Counted from the first letter of the stretch, positions 1 to 12,800 are shown. The stretch is 64,000 bases of DNA from Cryphonectria parasitica EP155 (GCF_011745365.1 NW_024468911.1:3776759-3840758); one strand, 5' to 3'. Made by a program: numbers and translations. The notes: generated by a model not told the origin, from the letters alone.

Positions 1-533
1 CGGCTGGGGCGGCTTCCCGCCCTCTCGCCCTGGTTCTGTCGTCGGCTACCCTCACAGTCCGTACAACAACGGCTCCGGTGACCTCCACACGCCGCTGGCA
101 GGCACCCAGAGCCGTCTCAGCTTTGCGGCCAGCGACATGCTCGGCGGCGGCGGCGGCGGCGGCGGCGCCAACATGGCTAGCCGCACGAGCCAGTTCGGCG
201 GCAGTCAGTTCTTTGGCAGCAGCCAGAACGAGCTTGAGATGAGCAACCTCGCCGGTATGCCGAGCGATGACGCGCTGCTGGCCGAGATCCGCGAGATCCT
301 GCGCACAGCAGACCTGATGACTGTCACGAAGAAGGGTGTCAAGCAGGAGCTCGAGAGGAGATTTGGCGTCCCGCTTGATGCTAGGAGGGCGTACATCAAT
401 TCTGGTATGTTTTTTTCTTCTTTTTCTTCCTTCTTTTTTCACCCTCCCAAATAGTTTGTTCTTGATGTCTAGGAGACGTTGCTGACTCTTGCTTATCACA
501 GCCACGGAGGCATGCTTGTCTGGTCAACTGTGA
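1..533 (+). CDS. Chitin synthase, class V/VII type, C-terminal end (partial)
   Basis: This is the 3' end of a gene that begins outside the window. The reading frame is open from base 2. Exons run from the window edge to 404 and from 502 to 533, with a 97-nt intron (GTATGT donor, CACAG acceptor), and the stop is at 531-533. The visible part has a Gly/Ser-rich linker with a run of eight or more glycines, then a helical DEK-type C-terminal domain whose core reads [20 protein letters not shown], ending in [13 protein letters not shown] after splicing. That domain closes the large class V and class VII chitin synthases, which carry an N-terminal myosin-like domain and make wall chitin at hyphal tips and septa. 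The catalytic and myosin domains are not in view, so class V versus VII cannot be decided from this window. The neighbouring glutathione transferase gene is convergent. Confidence 0.85.
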
Positions 534-1161
534 ACGCACCCTATTTTGGGACATGCTGCTTTGGATATGACATGAAATCACCTCACACTTCCTCGATTGC
601 ATAAATTACTCTCAACATAATTATCTAATGGCTGGTCGAAATACATGCATTTTTGCTGGGGATGGACGGCTTTAGGCATCATTTAAAAGAACTGAGCGGT
701 CGTACTTGTACAATCTCTTTTCTGTTTGGACATGTGCATGAGCTGTATGAGGAGAGATCTTAATAAGTGCTGGTGTCATCCTTTTTGATTTTTTTTTTTT
801 TTTTTTCAAACGGGGAAAATAGCGAGAAGCGAGAGCGTTTTTCATTGGACACACAGCATGTATAGCAATGTCAAGGGGACGACGGCTTCAGAAGGGAGGG
901 AGGAGGGGGACGTGACGGAGAATGGGCATCAAAGATGTATTCGGGTACGGTGTTTTTGGCTCAATGGAGTTGTACAAGTCATTATTAGTATATAGCTAGC
1001 TGGGGACACGGACTACTACTCAAGACAGAACAAGACATGTTTATATATGCTCTTCCACCTATCTGGCGGCTCTCTGAACAGACAGACACTCGCATCATAT
1101 TGAAAGTTTCTTGACTCCCATCCACGTGCCCCAGCTGCCCTGCACCAACCCCCCTCCTCAC
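534..1161. other. Convergent 3' intergenic region
   Basis: This 0.63 kb region separates the stop of the chitin synthase from the stop of the convergent glutathione transferase gene. It must hold both 3' UTRs. A run of about 18 T lies near 789-806. I see no gene in it. Confidence 0.7.
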
Positions 1162-3033
1162 TCACACCTTGCCAGCCTTGGCAGCCTCAACAGCTGGGAC
1201 TTCTTTGTCCAGCGGCAGGATATCGGGCAGCGGGCCCCGGGGTGTGATAGAGTAGGGATTGATCTGCGTGTGCGACTTGGTGTAGTGGTTCTTGATATGC
1301 AAAAAATTGGTCGTTTCCTTGAAGGCGGGGACGTTCCAGTATAGGTTGCGCATCCACTTGTGGATGTGGGGGTAGCCGGAACGGATGTCTTTGATATTGC
1401 ACTTGAAGTGCTGGACGTAGACGGGCTATTCACGAAGGGGAAGGGATTTAGCAGGAGGGACGGGATGGATGACATGACCGTGATATGGACAAGGGGAGGA
1501 CTTACATCGAACCGGATGATGGTGACAAACCTATACGAGACAGAAAGGAACAAAGCCAGTCAATATTCCTACAGTATCTCGTCTGACAACAATGAAAAGG
1601 AAAAGAAGAAAAGGCACTTACAGCCTGATATCAACCTCAGTCAGCTCTTTACCAAGGTAATACGGCCCCTCACCGGCAGCAAGGTGTGCCTCGGCGCGGT
1701 CGAGCGCCTCAAAGAGCGCGGTGACGTTTTTGTCGTAGGCTTCCTGCGTGGTGGCGAAGCCGGACTTGTATACACCGTTGTTGATCTTGTCGTAGTGCCA
1801 CTCGCCCGCCTCATCGATCTGGGTGCGTAGGGCAGCCGGGTAGAGCACGACGTTGCGGTGGCCTTCATCAAGCTGGTCGTCGAACTGGTTTGTCGTCTTA
1901 GGTTAAATCTTTATCGGGAGAGGGAGCCGGGGGGGTGTGTATGTGTCCCTTAAGGAAGAAGAAAAGGAGCCTATAAACTCACCACAGTGCCAAACATGCG
2001 CAGGATTTCACTGCTCTCATTATTGACAATAATTTTCTGCTTCTTGTCGTATAGAATAGGAACAGTGAAGCGGCCGCCGTAGTTGGGGTCAGACTCGAAG
2101 TAGACCTCGGAGAGGTGCGTGAAGTCTTCGTGGAGAGGGTCCGGGATGACATTCTCGCCCTCGATGTCCTTGTCCTCGGCCGTCGGGAAGCGCCATCCTG
2201 TTGCGGACAGATGTTTTAGCATGGCACGATCCAGCGCCTTCATAAGAATTCTTGCTCATATGATGTATAGAAATACACATATACGATCATGAGTATTTAT
2301 AGGGTTCCTAGCCTCCAACTCACCCTTCTCACCGAGGGACCAGTGCACCGCCGAGACGGTGATGAAGTCCTCCAGACCCTTGAGCTTTCTGGCAATAATC
2401 ACGCGCGTCGCCTGTGTGTGGTACAAGTTCCGTCAACATATATATATACCATGATAGGGATAGGGAAGAGGAGCCGACAACAAGATAACCACGCAAATAT
2501 CTAAGACAGGCTTACCCAGGGGCAGGCATAGCTGATATACAAGTGATACCGGCCCTTCTCAGGCGGGAATTTGGCACCAGGCTCGCTAGAGATCCACTCG
2601 CGAAACGAGGATACTTGGCGCTTGAACTCGCCCGACTTATCCTTGGGGTCGACCCAGTTTGTGACTTTGAAGGGGGAGGTAGACTGTTTCATGGCAGCAA
2701 ACAGAGAGAGAGAGAGAAAGGTGATGTCAGCAGCCGAGCGTGTACATTATAAGCAGTTTTGTGAGCCTCTTCTTGAGCTGAGGCCCTGGTAAGCCAGTAG
2801 AGCTGCCTCAGAGTAGAATGTGCACTCACCATTTTCGTCTGGACGGAAGATCCTGAGAACTTCTTGTGGAACTGAAGATGCTTCTGCTGGTTGGTCGCCA
2901 GAAATGCTCTCTGGTGAGACGACAGGAGCTGTGAAGAGAAGAGCAAGCCACGAGTGTTTGGCCGCAGGGACGAGAAAGAGGAGGAGGCGAAGGAAGTCTG
3001 CTTTGGTGCTCTCCACAGAGCGCTGGGAAACAT
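1162..3033 (-). CDS. ecm4: Omega/Ecm4-type glutathione transferase (S-glutathionyl-hydroquinone reductase) with mitochondrial presequence
   Basis: Seven exons (3033-2830, 2683-2516, 2411-2324, 2197-1983, 1884-1622, 1530-1506, 1425-1162) give a 408-residue protein. Residues 1-68 are rich in Ser, Arg and Gln and have no acidic residue, as expected for a mitochondrial presequence. The body has the thioredoxin-fold active site SYACPWA, split by an intron after CPW, whose Cys is the catalytic thiol of this family, then AVHWSLGEKGWRFP and the helical domain ending near the Lys-Val C terminus. Enzymes of this family remove glutathione from S-glutathionyl-hydroquinones or act as thiol transferases. 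The last codon of exon 1 is itself ATG, so a transcript starting inside exon 1 would give a cytosolic form starting MSTSPFKV. The family assignment is firm; mitochondrial targeting is inferred from composition. Confidence 0.9.
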
Positions 3034-3902
3034 GAGATATCAGGTTTTTCTGAGAGCTAAGAAGGTTACTCCAGCTTCTCGATGATGAGCGGGAGCGTCA
3101 ATGGGGTTGCTCATGCATATAAATATGGAAGCGACGAAGATTGGTTTGGCCGAGACAAGAGGGAGCATGCGTGCTAAGCAGGTGGGGGAGGATAACTAAC
3201 TACTTAGTGTACCACTTAGTAACTGCCCAACTGCTTTACTACTAGTTATGTAATCACAACAGAATCTTATACTGTACGAATGACCATCTTGATATTGATG
3301 TATCATTTTTAAAAGTCTCGGTCCATCCAGAGACAATTCAAGAAAGTGACAGCTCAAACGGAAGCAGCAGCAGCACGAAGGCTGCAATTTTTGCAAATGC
3401 AGGTCCTAAACACGTCTTCTAGAACACCTACTTGCTTGTCAAATGCTCATGTAATCATGACATCGTCGCTGCAGCCCCCACCTGCCCGCATTTACTCATG
3501 CAACGGGGCTCAATTATCCTTACTGCTCTTTCAAATCAATCTCCACAGCTGACAAAACCAAAAACCCTCATCAGAGAAATAGGTATCAGGAACAAGCGCA
3601 TATACACACACACGCACGCACGCACGCACGCACGCACGATCATGACCTGCATCGAGATTTCAAGATTACAAAAACATCAAAATGCCTCATCGTTTTCCAT
3701 CTATCTTGAATGCCTTCTGTTCTCTCCCTGATCTAGCTAGACTCGCTCAGGCAAATCGTCATTCTTGAGAGAAGATAAAAAGAAGGCTCGCCTCAGGAAA
3801 GGGGAGATGGTCATTCGTCCATAGTATTGTGCTGACTTAGGAATCTCCATGCTTTCGTGTCCCAATCACAGGCCCAGCCCCCTTCACTCAACTTACTTCA
3901 CT
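3034..3902. other. Intergenic: promoter of the glutathione transferase gene and 3' region of uba1
   Basis: This 0.87 kb region lies upstream of the minus-strand glutathione transferase start and downstream of the uba1 stop. It contains a short CA/(ACGC)n microsatellite at about 3605-3638. I see no gene in it. Confidence 0.6.
3605..3638. repeat. (CA)n/(ACGC)n microsatellite
   Basis: A run of CA followed by about six ACGC units lies in the uba1 3' flank. A second short ACGC run lies at about 38749-38764. Confidence 0.8.
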
Positions 3903-6900
3903 TTACTTCCGCGTGACCATCACGTAAGGCACCTCGACGTCCTCGCCATCCGCATCCTCGACCACCACCTCGAAGATGACATTCTTCTGGTGCGCGGGGA
4001 TGGGCTTCTGAGAGACAGTCTCCACCAGCTCCGAGAGCTTGAGGCCCATCCGTGGCTTGGTCTTGTTGCTGGGGAAGAAGCCGGCATACAGCAGGCTGAC
4101 GCCTGAGCTCAGCATGGACAGCGAGAGACCGAGCTTCTCGAACTCGGCAATAAGCTCCTGACATGTGATGTCTGCAAACTCAAACCGGTCCCAGATCTTG
4201 TCCATAGTGTGCTCCTTGCCATCTGTTCCCTTCCACGTAACCTTCGGACTGGCAACGGGCTCGCCAAACCCAAAGAAGGGCAGCGCCAGGTTGATGAAGC
4301 CGTTCTTGTACTGCTCCGTATCCGTCTTGCCATCAAGGACTTTGAAGAGCTCCAGGACGACCAGACCTGTCACCAACGCCGTCGTGGTCGCGATCGCCGG
4401 GATGATCTTGCCCGCGATGAACTTGGTCTTGTGGCGGTCAGCAGTCTCGATCTTGTAGTTCAGCGCCCGCAGATTGCTTGCTGCTGTGATGAAGTCGATG
4501 TGGTGATTGGTGTCATCGTCCTTCTCAAACTCGACCGGCGTGAGCTTGAAGCCCGACATTGACTTGGCATCAGGTATTTCACTCGCAATCTTGCCCAGTT
4601 CTGCTTCGTCATCAAATGCACCTCCACCCTGTGCATTGGGGTCCTGTGATACGTTAGCAATGTCATGAGAGTAGGGATCTCGGCTGGGTAGTCTTACAGG
4701 GTCCTTGTCATCAGCTTGAATCTTGACGCCAGGGTCTGGAGAGAAGTCGGGAACAATCATGGAATCCACGGCGGCCACATATGCCGCACGGTCCTTGTCG
4801 TGTACATTGATATTGTAGTTGAAGGCGTGCAGATTTGTGGCGGCAACAAGAAACTGGTAATGTGTCTCATTGTTGATGTCAAACTTCAATGGGTCTGGAG
4901 CACGCTTGGGACCGGACCAGAATGGCTGCCCGGTGGAATTAGTGGCATCCTTGGGGAAGTTGAAGAGGAGCTGCTGGATCGCATTGTTGTACTGCTTCTC
5001 GAAGAGCGTACGAGCCCAGCTCACGCAGTCTTCAAAGGTGAGCGGACGCTCGTTCTTGAGATAGTCTCGAAGCATCGTCAGGGTCGTCTTCTGATCACCT
5101 CCCTGCGCCATGGTGCTCTTTAGATAGTTTGGCTGGGTCAAGTACAGATTGGCAGTCTCGGCAGGCTTGACGAAGGCGGTCTCAAAGAGCTCTCGTGCCC
5201 AAGCAATCGTGTGCTCAATCTTGTTGGGAAAGCTTCGCAGGGTGCACATGGGGAAGGACTGTTCTGGAGGGTCGACTGATGAAGAGTACGACTCGGTGAC
5301 CCCTGGCAGGACGACCTGGGTGTTGCCCTTGGTCCCGAGCGTGCCGCTCTCAAGCAGTGGCTTCTTGAAGAACACACAGCGTCGGTCAACGTAGGTTCTG
5401 GCCTCCACGTTGTCCAGCGCGTTCGTGACACCGTCCAGCCTGGACCAAAACTCCTCGTTGAAAATCTCCTCGGTCTCGGGGCTAACGCGATCCTTGAGGC
5501 AAACGATGTGTCCGGCTAGATCAGGGTTCATGAGCTGAACGGCCTCCGCGGCACAGTCGCTCTTCATCTTGCCCACATCCTTGGCCCGGAACAAGAACTG
5601 CCGGTTCAAGTTGCTCTTTTCGATGGAGTCCATATCGGTAATGGTAATCTGGCCGTTTGGACCGGTACCGAGACCAATCATGGCCCAGTTCTTCAGCATT
5701 TCACAGCCGATGGCTCCTGCGCCGACCAGGAACTGCTTCACATTGGAGAGCTTCTCCTGGTATTCCTTCCCAAAGACGGCGATCTGGCCATCGTACCGGC
5801 TGCCCAGAGGGGCACAAAGCTCCTCGGATCGCCCGGTGCCTTCAGGGAGCGATTCAAGCGAGTCAAAGTACATCCACTGCTTGACAGGGTGGAACTTGCC
5901 CGAGACTGCCTTGAGGACCTCCTGTGCCGTGAGTCCACCAAAGAAGGCCGCCATGGGATTGAGGTCGCCCACGGCCTGGTAGCTTAGCTCCATGAGCAGT
6001 TTCTCGTCAATATCCACCTCGATGCCCTGCTCCTTTGCAAAGAACTTGGCAGACTCCAGCACCACCGTAGCGTCCTCCTTGTTCATCGGCCTCGGCCAGC
6101 GCCCCTGGGATTGTGCAAAGGCATGCAACGCCTGGAAACCAAGGTGCAGCTGCTGAGGGCGGTCGAACTTGGCAAAGTCAGACGGGACGAAGTCAGGTTC
6201 CTTCAACGCAGCCGAGAAGCTCTTGAAATCCATGATCTTTGGCATCTTGACCTGCTGGAACAGACCTCCTCGTTTGTACTGGCCCAAGCCGGAGACATCG
6301 CCGATCGAGAAAGTATATGGTCCCTTCACGGTCACCTTCCGCGGCTCGCAGCCGTTCAGCCCCTCCATACCCTCGACCTCTGTGAATGTGACATAATCGC
6401 CATCCTCCAACCCGTGGCGGGTCTCGTCGTTGGCAGACACGACTCCCTCCTCGTCGATTCCAGCAATGATACCGCTAAGGGGGTTCTCGCCGGTCGAATC
6501 AATGACAGAGAACTTTTCGCCAAAGTCACAGAAGATGCTGCCAAACAGGCCGAATGTGTCGGCGGCAATCAAGTAGATGCCTTTCGAGTGGCAGTAGTCA
6601 CCAATTATGATCTGGTGGTGCAGGGGCACGTTCGTGAGGACGACGACTTGGTACTTGTCGAACTGGGAGAGGTTATCGGAGAGGCTTCACAAGACGACTG
6701 GTCAGCAGGCGTCCTAAAGGCACCTCGAAAAGGTCATATAGTGTAAGGAAGGAGCGTACCCTGAAGACTCATGCACAGTAACGGGTGTGTACGCGTTGAG
6801 CTCTGCAACGCGCGGGACTGTGACCTGGTCACGAGGCTTGCCAACGTCCTCAGGACGTAGGAAAAACTGAGAGGAGAGGTCTGCGATGGCGACTGGGGCG

Positions 6901-7281
6901 GGATCGTAGAGGGTAAGGCTCTTGACGCCAGCCAGGGCGACATTCTTTGCAATCTCGACACCAAGGCCCTTGAGCCCAACGATGAGCACGTTAGACGCGC
7001 CCATGCGCTTCATGGCTTCATGGCCGAGAACGTAGAGCTGTCGGCTGTAGAGAGACTCGTCGATTTCGCCCGAGCCCACGACGGAGTCGTCGACCTGCAT
7101 CCGGGTGACTAGGTCAACCTCGGGAAGTCTCTGGCCCTGCAGACATCGTGGCGTTTACGTTAGTTGAGTCTCGGCGAACGAACAGCCAGGAGCACCGAGA
7201 TCCTCTCTGACGGCCTGGGACTGGTCACGATGGTGGCGGAACAGCCCGGCAGAGGACAGGGCATCATCAACTTACAGCCAT
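3903..7281 (-). CDS. uba1: Ubiquitin-activating enzyme E1
   Basis: Four coding exons (7281-7276, 7136-6760, 6684-4698, 4643-3903) give 1036 residues, the usual size of Uba1. The first exon is only six bases (ATG GCT) before a GTAAGT donor. The protein starts the inactive adenylation half with [20 protein letters not shown], has the ATP-binding [12 protein letters not shown] of the active adenylation domain and its Asp-containing [16 protein letters not shown], and carries the catalytic cysteine in [17 protein letters not shown]. It ends in a ubiquitin-fold domain (VPYVMVTRK). Uba1 adenylates ubiquitin, takes it as a thioester and passes it to E2 enzymes in cytosol and nucleus. The 54-nt intron at 4644-4697 has a GCTAAC branch site, a multiple-of-three length and no stop, so an unspliced reading would add 18 residues; family alignment in memory favours removing it. 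A second in-frame ATG at 7100 (MQVDDS) could start a shorter form. Confidence 0.96.
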
Positions 7282-9087
7282 CGTCTTTTTTGGAAGAGGC
7301 AACGAGTCCCCGTCGTCTGAAAGCTTTCGCTTCCCCAGTTTGGAGGTTTCAAGAGGTTTAATCTCCAGCGGAGAAGAAACTTCGATATGGCGGCGGGTAA
7401 AAGCGCTCTGATTTGGAGTGTTGTGTGGTGCAGTAGTCAGTGTGGTGGTGATGGTGCGTTGTTTGGGCTGAGTGATGTTTATGGTTGAAGCTGCTTAGTT
7501 GCCTCGCCGCTGCGAAGGTATGATGAGGCAACCTCGACCCCACTAAAGTGGGTGGCTTCAGGCACAGGCTAAGCTGCGGGGCAACAGGACCACCCAAGTT
7601 GCTGCTGCGCCGTCCTTCTTCGTCACTCAGGTTTGTCGGCCAGAAATGTCACTCTTGATGGAATAAAAATTTGTTAGTGAGAAAGGGAGAACAAAAAAAA
7701 AAAAACGTTGCAAAGGTATGGTACTCAGCACAGAGAAAAAAGTCCATGTCTGCTCGATTTACATACCCCCCCCCCCCAAAAAAACCCCTATAAAAGAGTA
7801 TGAGTTGTACTGTATGACAGAGCAGCATCTTATTGTGGGACCTTCATGTGTGATTTGTCAACAACTCTGAGTTGAAGACGTCAGTAAACATCAGCACTCA
7901 CGAGGCGGATTAGGGGGTTGTCTGGTGCCACTAACAGTAGTGGTAATCCGTCGATTCAACACTTACGACTCAGCCTGTCCAGGCAGCCCCACGGCCCAGA
8001 GATCAGACACTCTTTGTCTCCAACGTTTGGCCTAATAGAAAGAATTTGGCGCAGGATACCTGGCCGTTGTGCGTTCACCTCAGGACGCCCTGATGGCTCT
8101 ATTTTATTTCTCTCATAAAAGAAACTTTGCTACGAGTTCAAACGCCTTTTCACTGGCAAGACACCAAGGCGAGCCAGGGCCATACAAGTCGACAGTTTGA
8201 GAGAATCAACTTGACACTTTCATCCTCTCTTTTCTTCCTCCACCTTCTGCATGCCGGAAGCTGGTCCCTCTCAAATCCTACTGCTATCACAATTGGCTGT
8301 GTGTTGTGTTGATGCGATAGCTTCAGGAGCAGGAATGCAAACTTTTGTTAAGCCGCGTCAAATCTGAGCCTTTTTTATACTGGGGGCCTGAGAATGGACA
8401 GTGTAGCTTGTTGTTTCAAAGAGAGACATATTACCATCATAAGATGGCGAAGTTTAGCTAAATCCGGTCTCATTTCTTGGGCCCTTCTTTTGAGACCTGA
8501 ATCTGTTCGTTCGCGTCCCACGGAGTGACTCGAGCTCGCTTAGCCGAAGCCAGGGAGGAAGATCTCCGAGCCACCGTAGTACTAGATCTAGGAGTGGCGG
8601 TGACCTGCCGACTTCAGTTATTCGACAAAGCTGGATATACTGAGCCGGACCACCCCAGTCCTCACAGGAGTGGGCGGCTACCGTGTCAATCGTTCCTGAG
8701 ACGTGCGACCTAGCAGGGAAGGAAATGAAGGGGGACAAGTAAGTGCGAAACCGGGGGTTCCGCAATCACAATATGTCCGTGGCAGATAACCGCTTCATTG
8801 TCTTGTAAGTCTTTGCGAGGTGAACGTCTGGTCTTGCGTATGCAGGACCCTTTTGAGGTTCACCTACTCGCCCGGCGTACTCTGGGTAAATCCTCTGTTG
8901 ATATGCTCGGCATGGTTGGCAATTGCGTCAGAGGTCTGGCAGTTATTGAAGTAAATTGATTGTTTGCTTCTAGATTATGCAAAGCGAACTACTCAAGACT
9001 ATACAAACTCTCATGGGACTGTTCTTCAACTGGCTAATACCATACCGCCCAATCGCCTTCACAAAATCACGCTGAAAGTCAATGATC
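7282..9087. other. Intergenic: uba1 promoter and FKBP 3' region
   Basis: This 1.8 kb region separates two minus-strand genes. It contains a 12-nt C tract (7766-7777) followed directly by A7, and short A runs near 7690. Only short open frames without recognisable protein sequence occur. Confidence 0.6.
7766..7777. repeat. C12 homopolymer (one of thirteen G/C tracts of 11-16 nt)
   Basis: Example of a recurrent tract class; the other positions are listed in the findings. It lies in the intergenic region upstream of uba1. Confidence 0.95.
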
Positions 9088-9862
9088 CTATTTGACACCC
9101 TTCAGGTGGACGTCGCTGGAGGCATGGTGTTAGTCTCGCTGTACAGCGGGTCAGGGAGGTAAGGAGCCGAGTAGGAGAACTTACAAGATCAAGTCAGCGT
9201 TGGGGGGGATGTGGCCGGTGAAACCGCTGCATAATTCATTAACATCATAGTCAAAGATGGTAGGCCGCGTGAAAAAGAATAAGAATGCCTCGTCTCGCGA
9301 CACGTTTTGGGGAGCAAAGTGAGAGCAGGGCGCAGGAATCCTCTTACCGGGCACCATAGCCATAGTCACTGCAGCAAAGATTACCATTAGCTTTCTTGGC
9401 TCATTCCCTCAACCAGACCCAGCAACGTGGACAGAAGTAGGCTTGCTTACCTGGAGATATCGAGGGTGGCCTTCTCGCCAACCTTCATTTGAGTGACACC
9501 CTCATCCCAACCTGTTTGTGGATTGATGTCAAAATTATCGTTTGGGGGCGCAGACAGAGAGGATTCTCAGGGCAGAACACTGAGGGTGGCTTACCCTTGA
9601 TGACCTGGCCGACGCCGATCTTGGTGACGAAGTCGCCACGACCAACAGAGCTGTCAAACCTGGAGGCTAGTGCGTCAGCATGATTATCTCTTCACGGACA
9701 GCCGAGGATGCCCCAGCGGCAAGTCGAGCCGACATACTGCTTGCCCTTGTTGTCAGGCTTGGAGGTGTCCTTGAGGAAACCGGTGTACTCGATGGTAACG
9801 GTCTGGCCGACAGAGGGCTGCGCGCCAGTGCCCTCAGCGTGGGTGGTCTTGGTAACGCCCAT
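9088..9862 (-). CDS. fpr1: FKBP12-type peptidyl-prolyl cis-trans isomerase
   Basis: Six small exons (9862-9738, 9659-9595, 9511-9451, 9368-9348, 9226-9185, 9115-9088) give 113 residues, the size of a single FKBP domain. Family landmarks are VTIEYTGFLKD, KQFDSSVGRGDFVTKIGVGQ, VIKGWDEGVTQMKVGEKATL, the DYGYGARGFTGHIPPNADLI loop and the C-terminal FDVHLKGVK strand. The Tyr, Phe, Asp, Trp and Tyr residues that line the FK506/rapamycin pocket are present. FKBP12 catalyses proline isomerisation and is the receptor through which FK506 inhibits calcineurin and rapamycin inhibits TOR. There is no signal peptide and no ER-retention tail, so it is cytosolic. The start has a good context and lies just after a probable 5' UTR intron (about 9885-9949, GTCAGT donor). 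Confidence 0.95.
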
Positions 9863-12800
9863 ATTGACTGGATTTTCAAAAGTTCTGATGAGCAAAAGTA
9901 AACCGCGGGACTTCTGTGGAGAGAAAGTAGACACGCTGTGGAAACTGACCTCGTTTTGTGTGGTGATTTTGGGGATTTTGGTCGGGAAGTTTTGAAGAAG
10001 AAGTGTGGTGTGGTGCAGCAAAGAGCTCTCAAGATGGCGGGACGTTGAGCTATAGTGACGTTTAAGTAGTGGTCCAAGGGGCAGGGTGGAAAAGTTGGGT
10101 CGAAGGGGTTTGTGGGTCAAGTGGAGGAGGCTTTTTTCCCCTTTCCTTTTATAATCATCGGAACATTCTGAGATCATACACACACACACGCACACACACG
10201 AGTCGGCAGGCGATGGATCTAACAAGCTCAGAGACAACAGGGTCACAGGCAGTACCGATGCCTCTGATATCATCCAACTGCAGCTGCAACCGGCACAATA
10301 TTGAAGCGGTACATGGGCGATCGATAGGTAAGGTTGAGCCTCGCATCGGTGCGGAACCTGCGGGGACCCTGCCAGGCCCTCCCGAGGGGTATTGTCATCG
10401 TACATGGTATGTATCACAGGGCTGGCAGGGACCTGCTATAGTACTTGAGCAAAGTAGGTGTTGTGGTACCGTAGAAGTCGCTGGATCGCCCATTCTCCCC
10501 TCCTCTTCACAAGCGCATTGACGGATAACACCCTGACAAGCTCGATGGCGTTTCTTCCGTCCTCACTGACGTCCCAAGCTGCATTCTAGGGCCTCTCAGA
10601 AAGGAAGGAGAAAAAAGATCAGAAAACCTCGCTTACCCCCCCCCCCCCTCTTAACCTCCACAGGACAAGAAGAAGCATCTATCTGCATCCATCCAATGTA
10701 TGTACAGTCCAGCCTGAAGCATGTATGCTCACATACATTGTACCTACTATGGTATGATGCAGTCCGATCGTCCTCGGGCCTTCGCAAACCTTTCCAAAAA
10801 CCCTCCCCCCGGTTACCAAGTTTTCTTGGCCCCCAGGTCATGTGGACACGGCAGCTGAAAAAGCAATGCAGCAAGATCTCACCAAGCTTGGCCAGGGCAA
10901 GGCGGGGTATGCCGTGGGGTTTCGATCTCTTGGTGGGGCAGCTCCTGCTAGGATCTAAGCTGCTGCAACGCTCCTGCCGCTGCCGCTGCTGCTGCTACGT
11001 AGTACCTGCTGTACAGTAGTCATTTTGCTGCTCTTACGATGAACCCTTCCTCCTTTTCTTCTTCTCATCCTTGCAGGCTCTCTGCCACCGATTGTGACGG
11101 TGAGCTGGTGCCACTCTTCAAGAGATCCCTGGCGCAGATCTGAGCTGATAAGGATGCAAGCTGTCTGCACTGCTCACCATGGTCACTACCCGCCAATTTC
11201 CACCGAGTCGTCATTGCGTCTGCTTCTGCAAGATACCTGTCTTGTTCGCATAACCGAAACTTCTAGAGGCCATTGCAACAACCTTAGACAATCTTCGTCC
11301 TCGAGAAGGTTCCTCCTCCCAGCGTTCGTCCCCCCCCCCCCTTCTTTTTTTCTTCTTTTTCTTCGAAGCTGCGATGTGGAATCACCATGGTACAATGTTG
11401 CTACGATGTGACGTCGTGAGTAGAGAAGTCTAGACCGTGTGCCAAAGAAAAGAGGTGCCTAGGGAAAAGCAACGAATACTCACTAAGGATCGAGATGGTT
11501 GCGGATCGGGCTACTCACCTATGCACTAGAAAAAGGAAGAACAAAACTCGAGGTGCTCATCCTACGACCGAAATGAAGCAACGAGGATAGCGAGGGTCAA
11601 GCGGCCGCAGGTAAGATGATTCAAGACAGCGGAGTCTTGAGGTTGTAAATATTGGCATCCCGGGTCGTACATTCAGCTGGATTGCTGAATCGCAGAGGCT
11701 GAAACGTCGGTAGACATGCCGGCTTGCGACCTCGATAGGCCCAGACGTTGCTCCCTAAGACAATACACTGGCAGAAGCAAGACTACCAGGACAAAAAGAT
11801 GACTGCAACCTCTGCAGGGTAACAGCCACTACGGGGTCATCCCCCCAGGCCAGGACGATCGCCTCCCCTTCTGTACGATGCGGGAGAAGGCAGCTGCACC
11901 AAGGGATCGGTCGCTTTTACTTCTTTGGCTATGCAACGAGCAGGCCTATCGGATGGATGCACATCCGTACGTGGCCACCAAAAGTATAATGGGTTCCGTG
12001 CACACAAAGGTTGCGTATCTACTCTGCATGCGGGGGTATTCCGGGCTGATGCAGTGGACTGCCGGGAAACCTCCGCTCTGCATCACTCATGATGCCGCCA
12101 CCAATAGAAATACATGCCGATCATACAGGACGAAGACGAGGAGGACGAATTCTGAGAGCGACAGATAGGCACCAAGTCAGCGGGAAAGAGGCCCACGGGT
12201 GGCAGAGGCAAAATGCAAGATAGTGAGCGAGTAAACGAGCAAACGCATACAAGAGCTAAACTGGAGCAGAGAGCCCAGACCGTCCGGGTGGTCGTTGGCA
12301 GACAGGTGCAGAGCAAAACAAGAACGTATCGTGCCCGCCCAGCTCTCACCCACGTCACTAGAGACAGCTTCTAAGTAGATGCCTGGGACCAACACGAGAC
12401 AGAGTTGATGCAGCTGGGCAAAAGAGGATGATGATGCGGGATGTTGTCGCCGACGATATTGCATATAAAGGTAGCAGATCAACACGTTTGCACGAGCGTA
12501 GCGTCTCAACGCGGCAATAGCCAATCCCACCGGAGGAAATGAAGGCCACGGAGGCATGAATCTGGATGACAACATGAGCCTGATGGTCCATGACCTCCAG
12601 TGTCTCGCTGCTTTGCAGGCTCAGACGCGTGGACTCAATCTCGATCTGCATTGGTTCCTTTCAGTTCCGGTGGACGGTCTTCAATCGTCCCTAGGCAGCC
12701 TCCCGGGACCCTTATCTAGTTGCTCTCTCCTCATTAGCGATCCATAGATCAAACGATGATCCTCAGAGCCCGAGAGCGGGAAGATGCATATGCCCCTGGC

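Noticed and set aside
9692..10417. In-frame upstream extension of the FKBP gene with a presequence-like segment
   Set aside because: A probable 65-nt 5' UTR intron (about 9885-9949), not a multiple of three, interrupts it, and the standard FKBP12 start is perfect at 9862.
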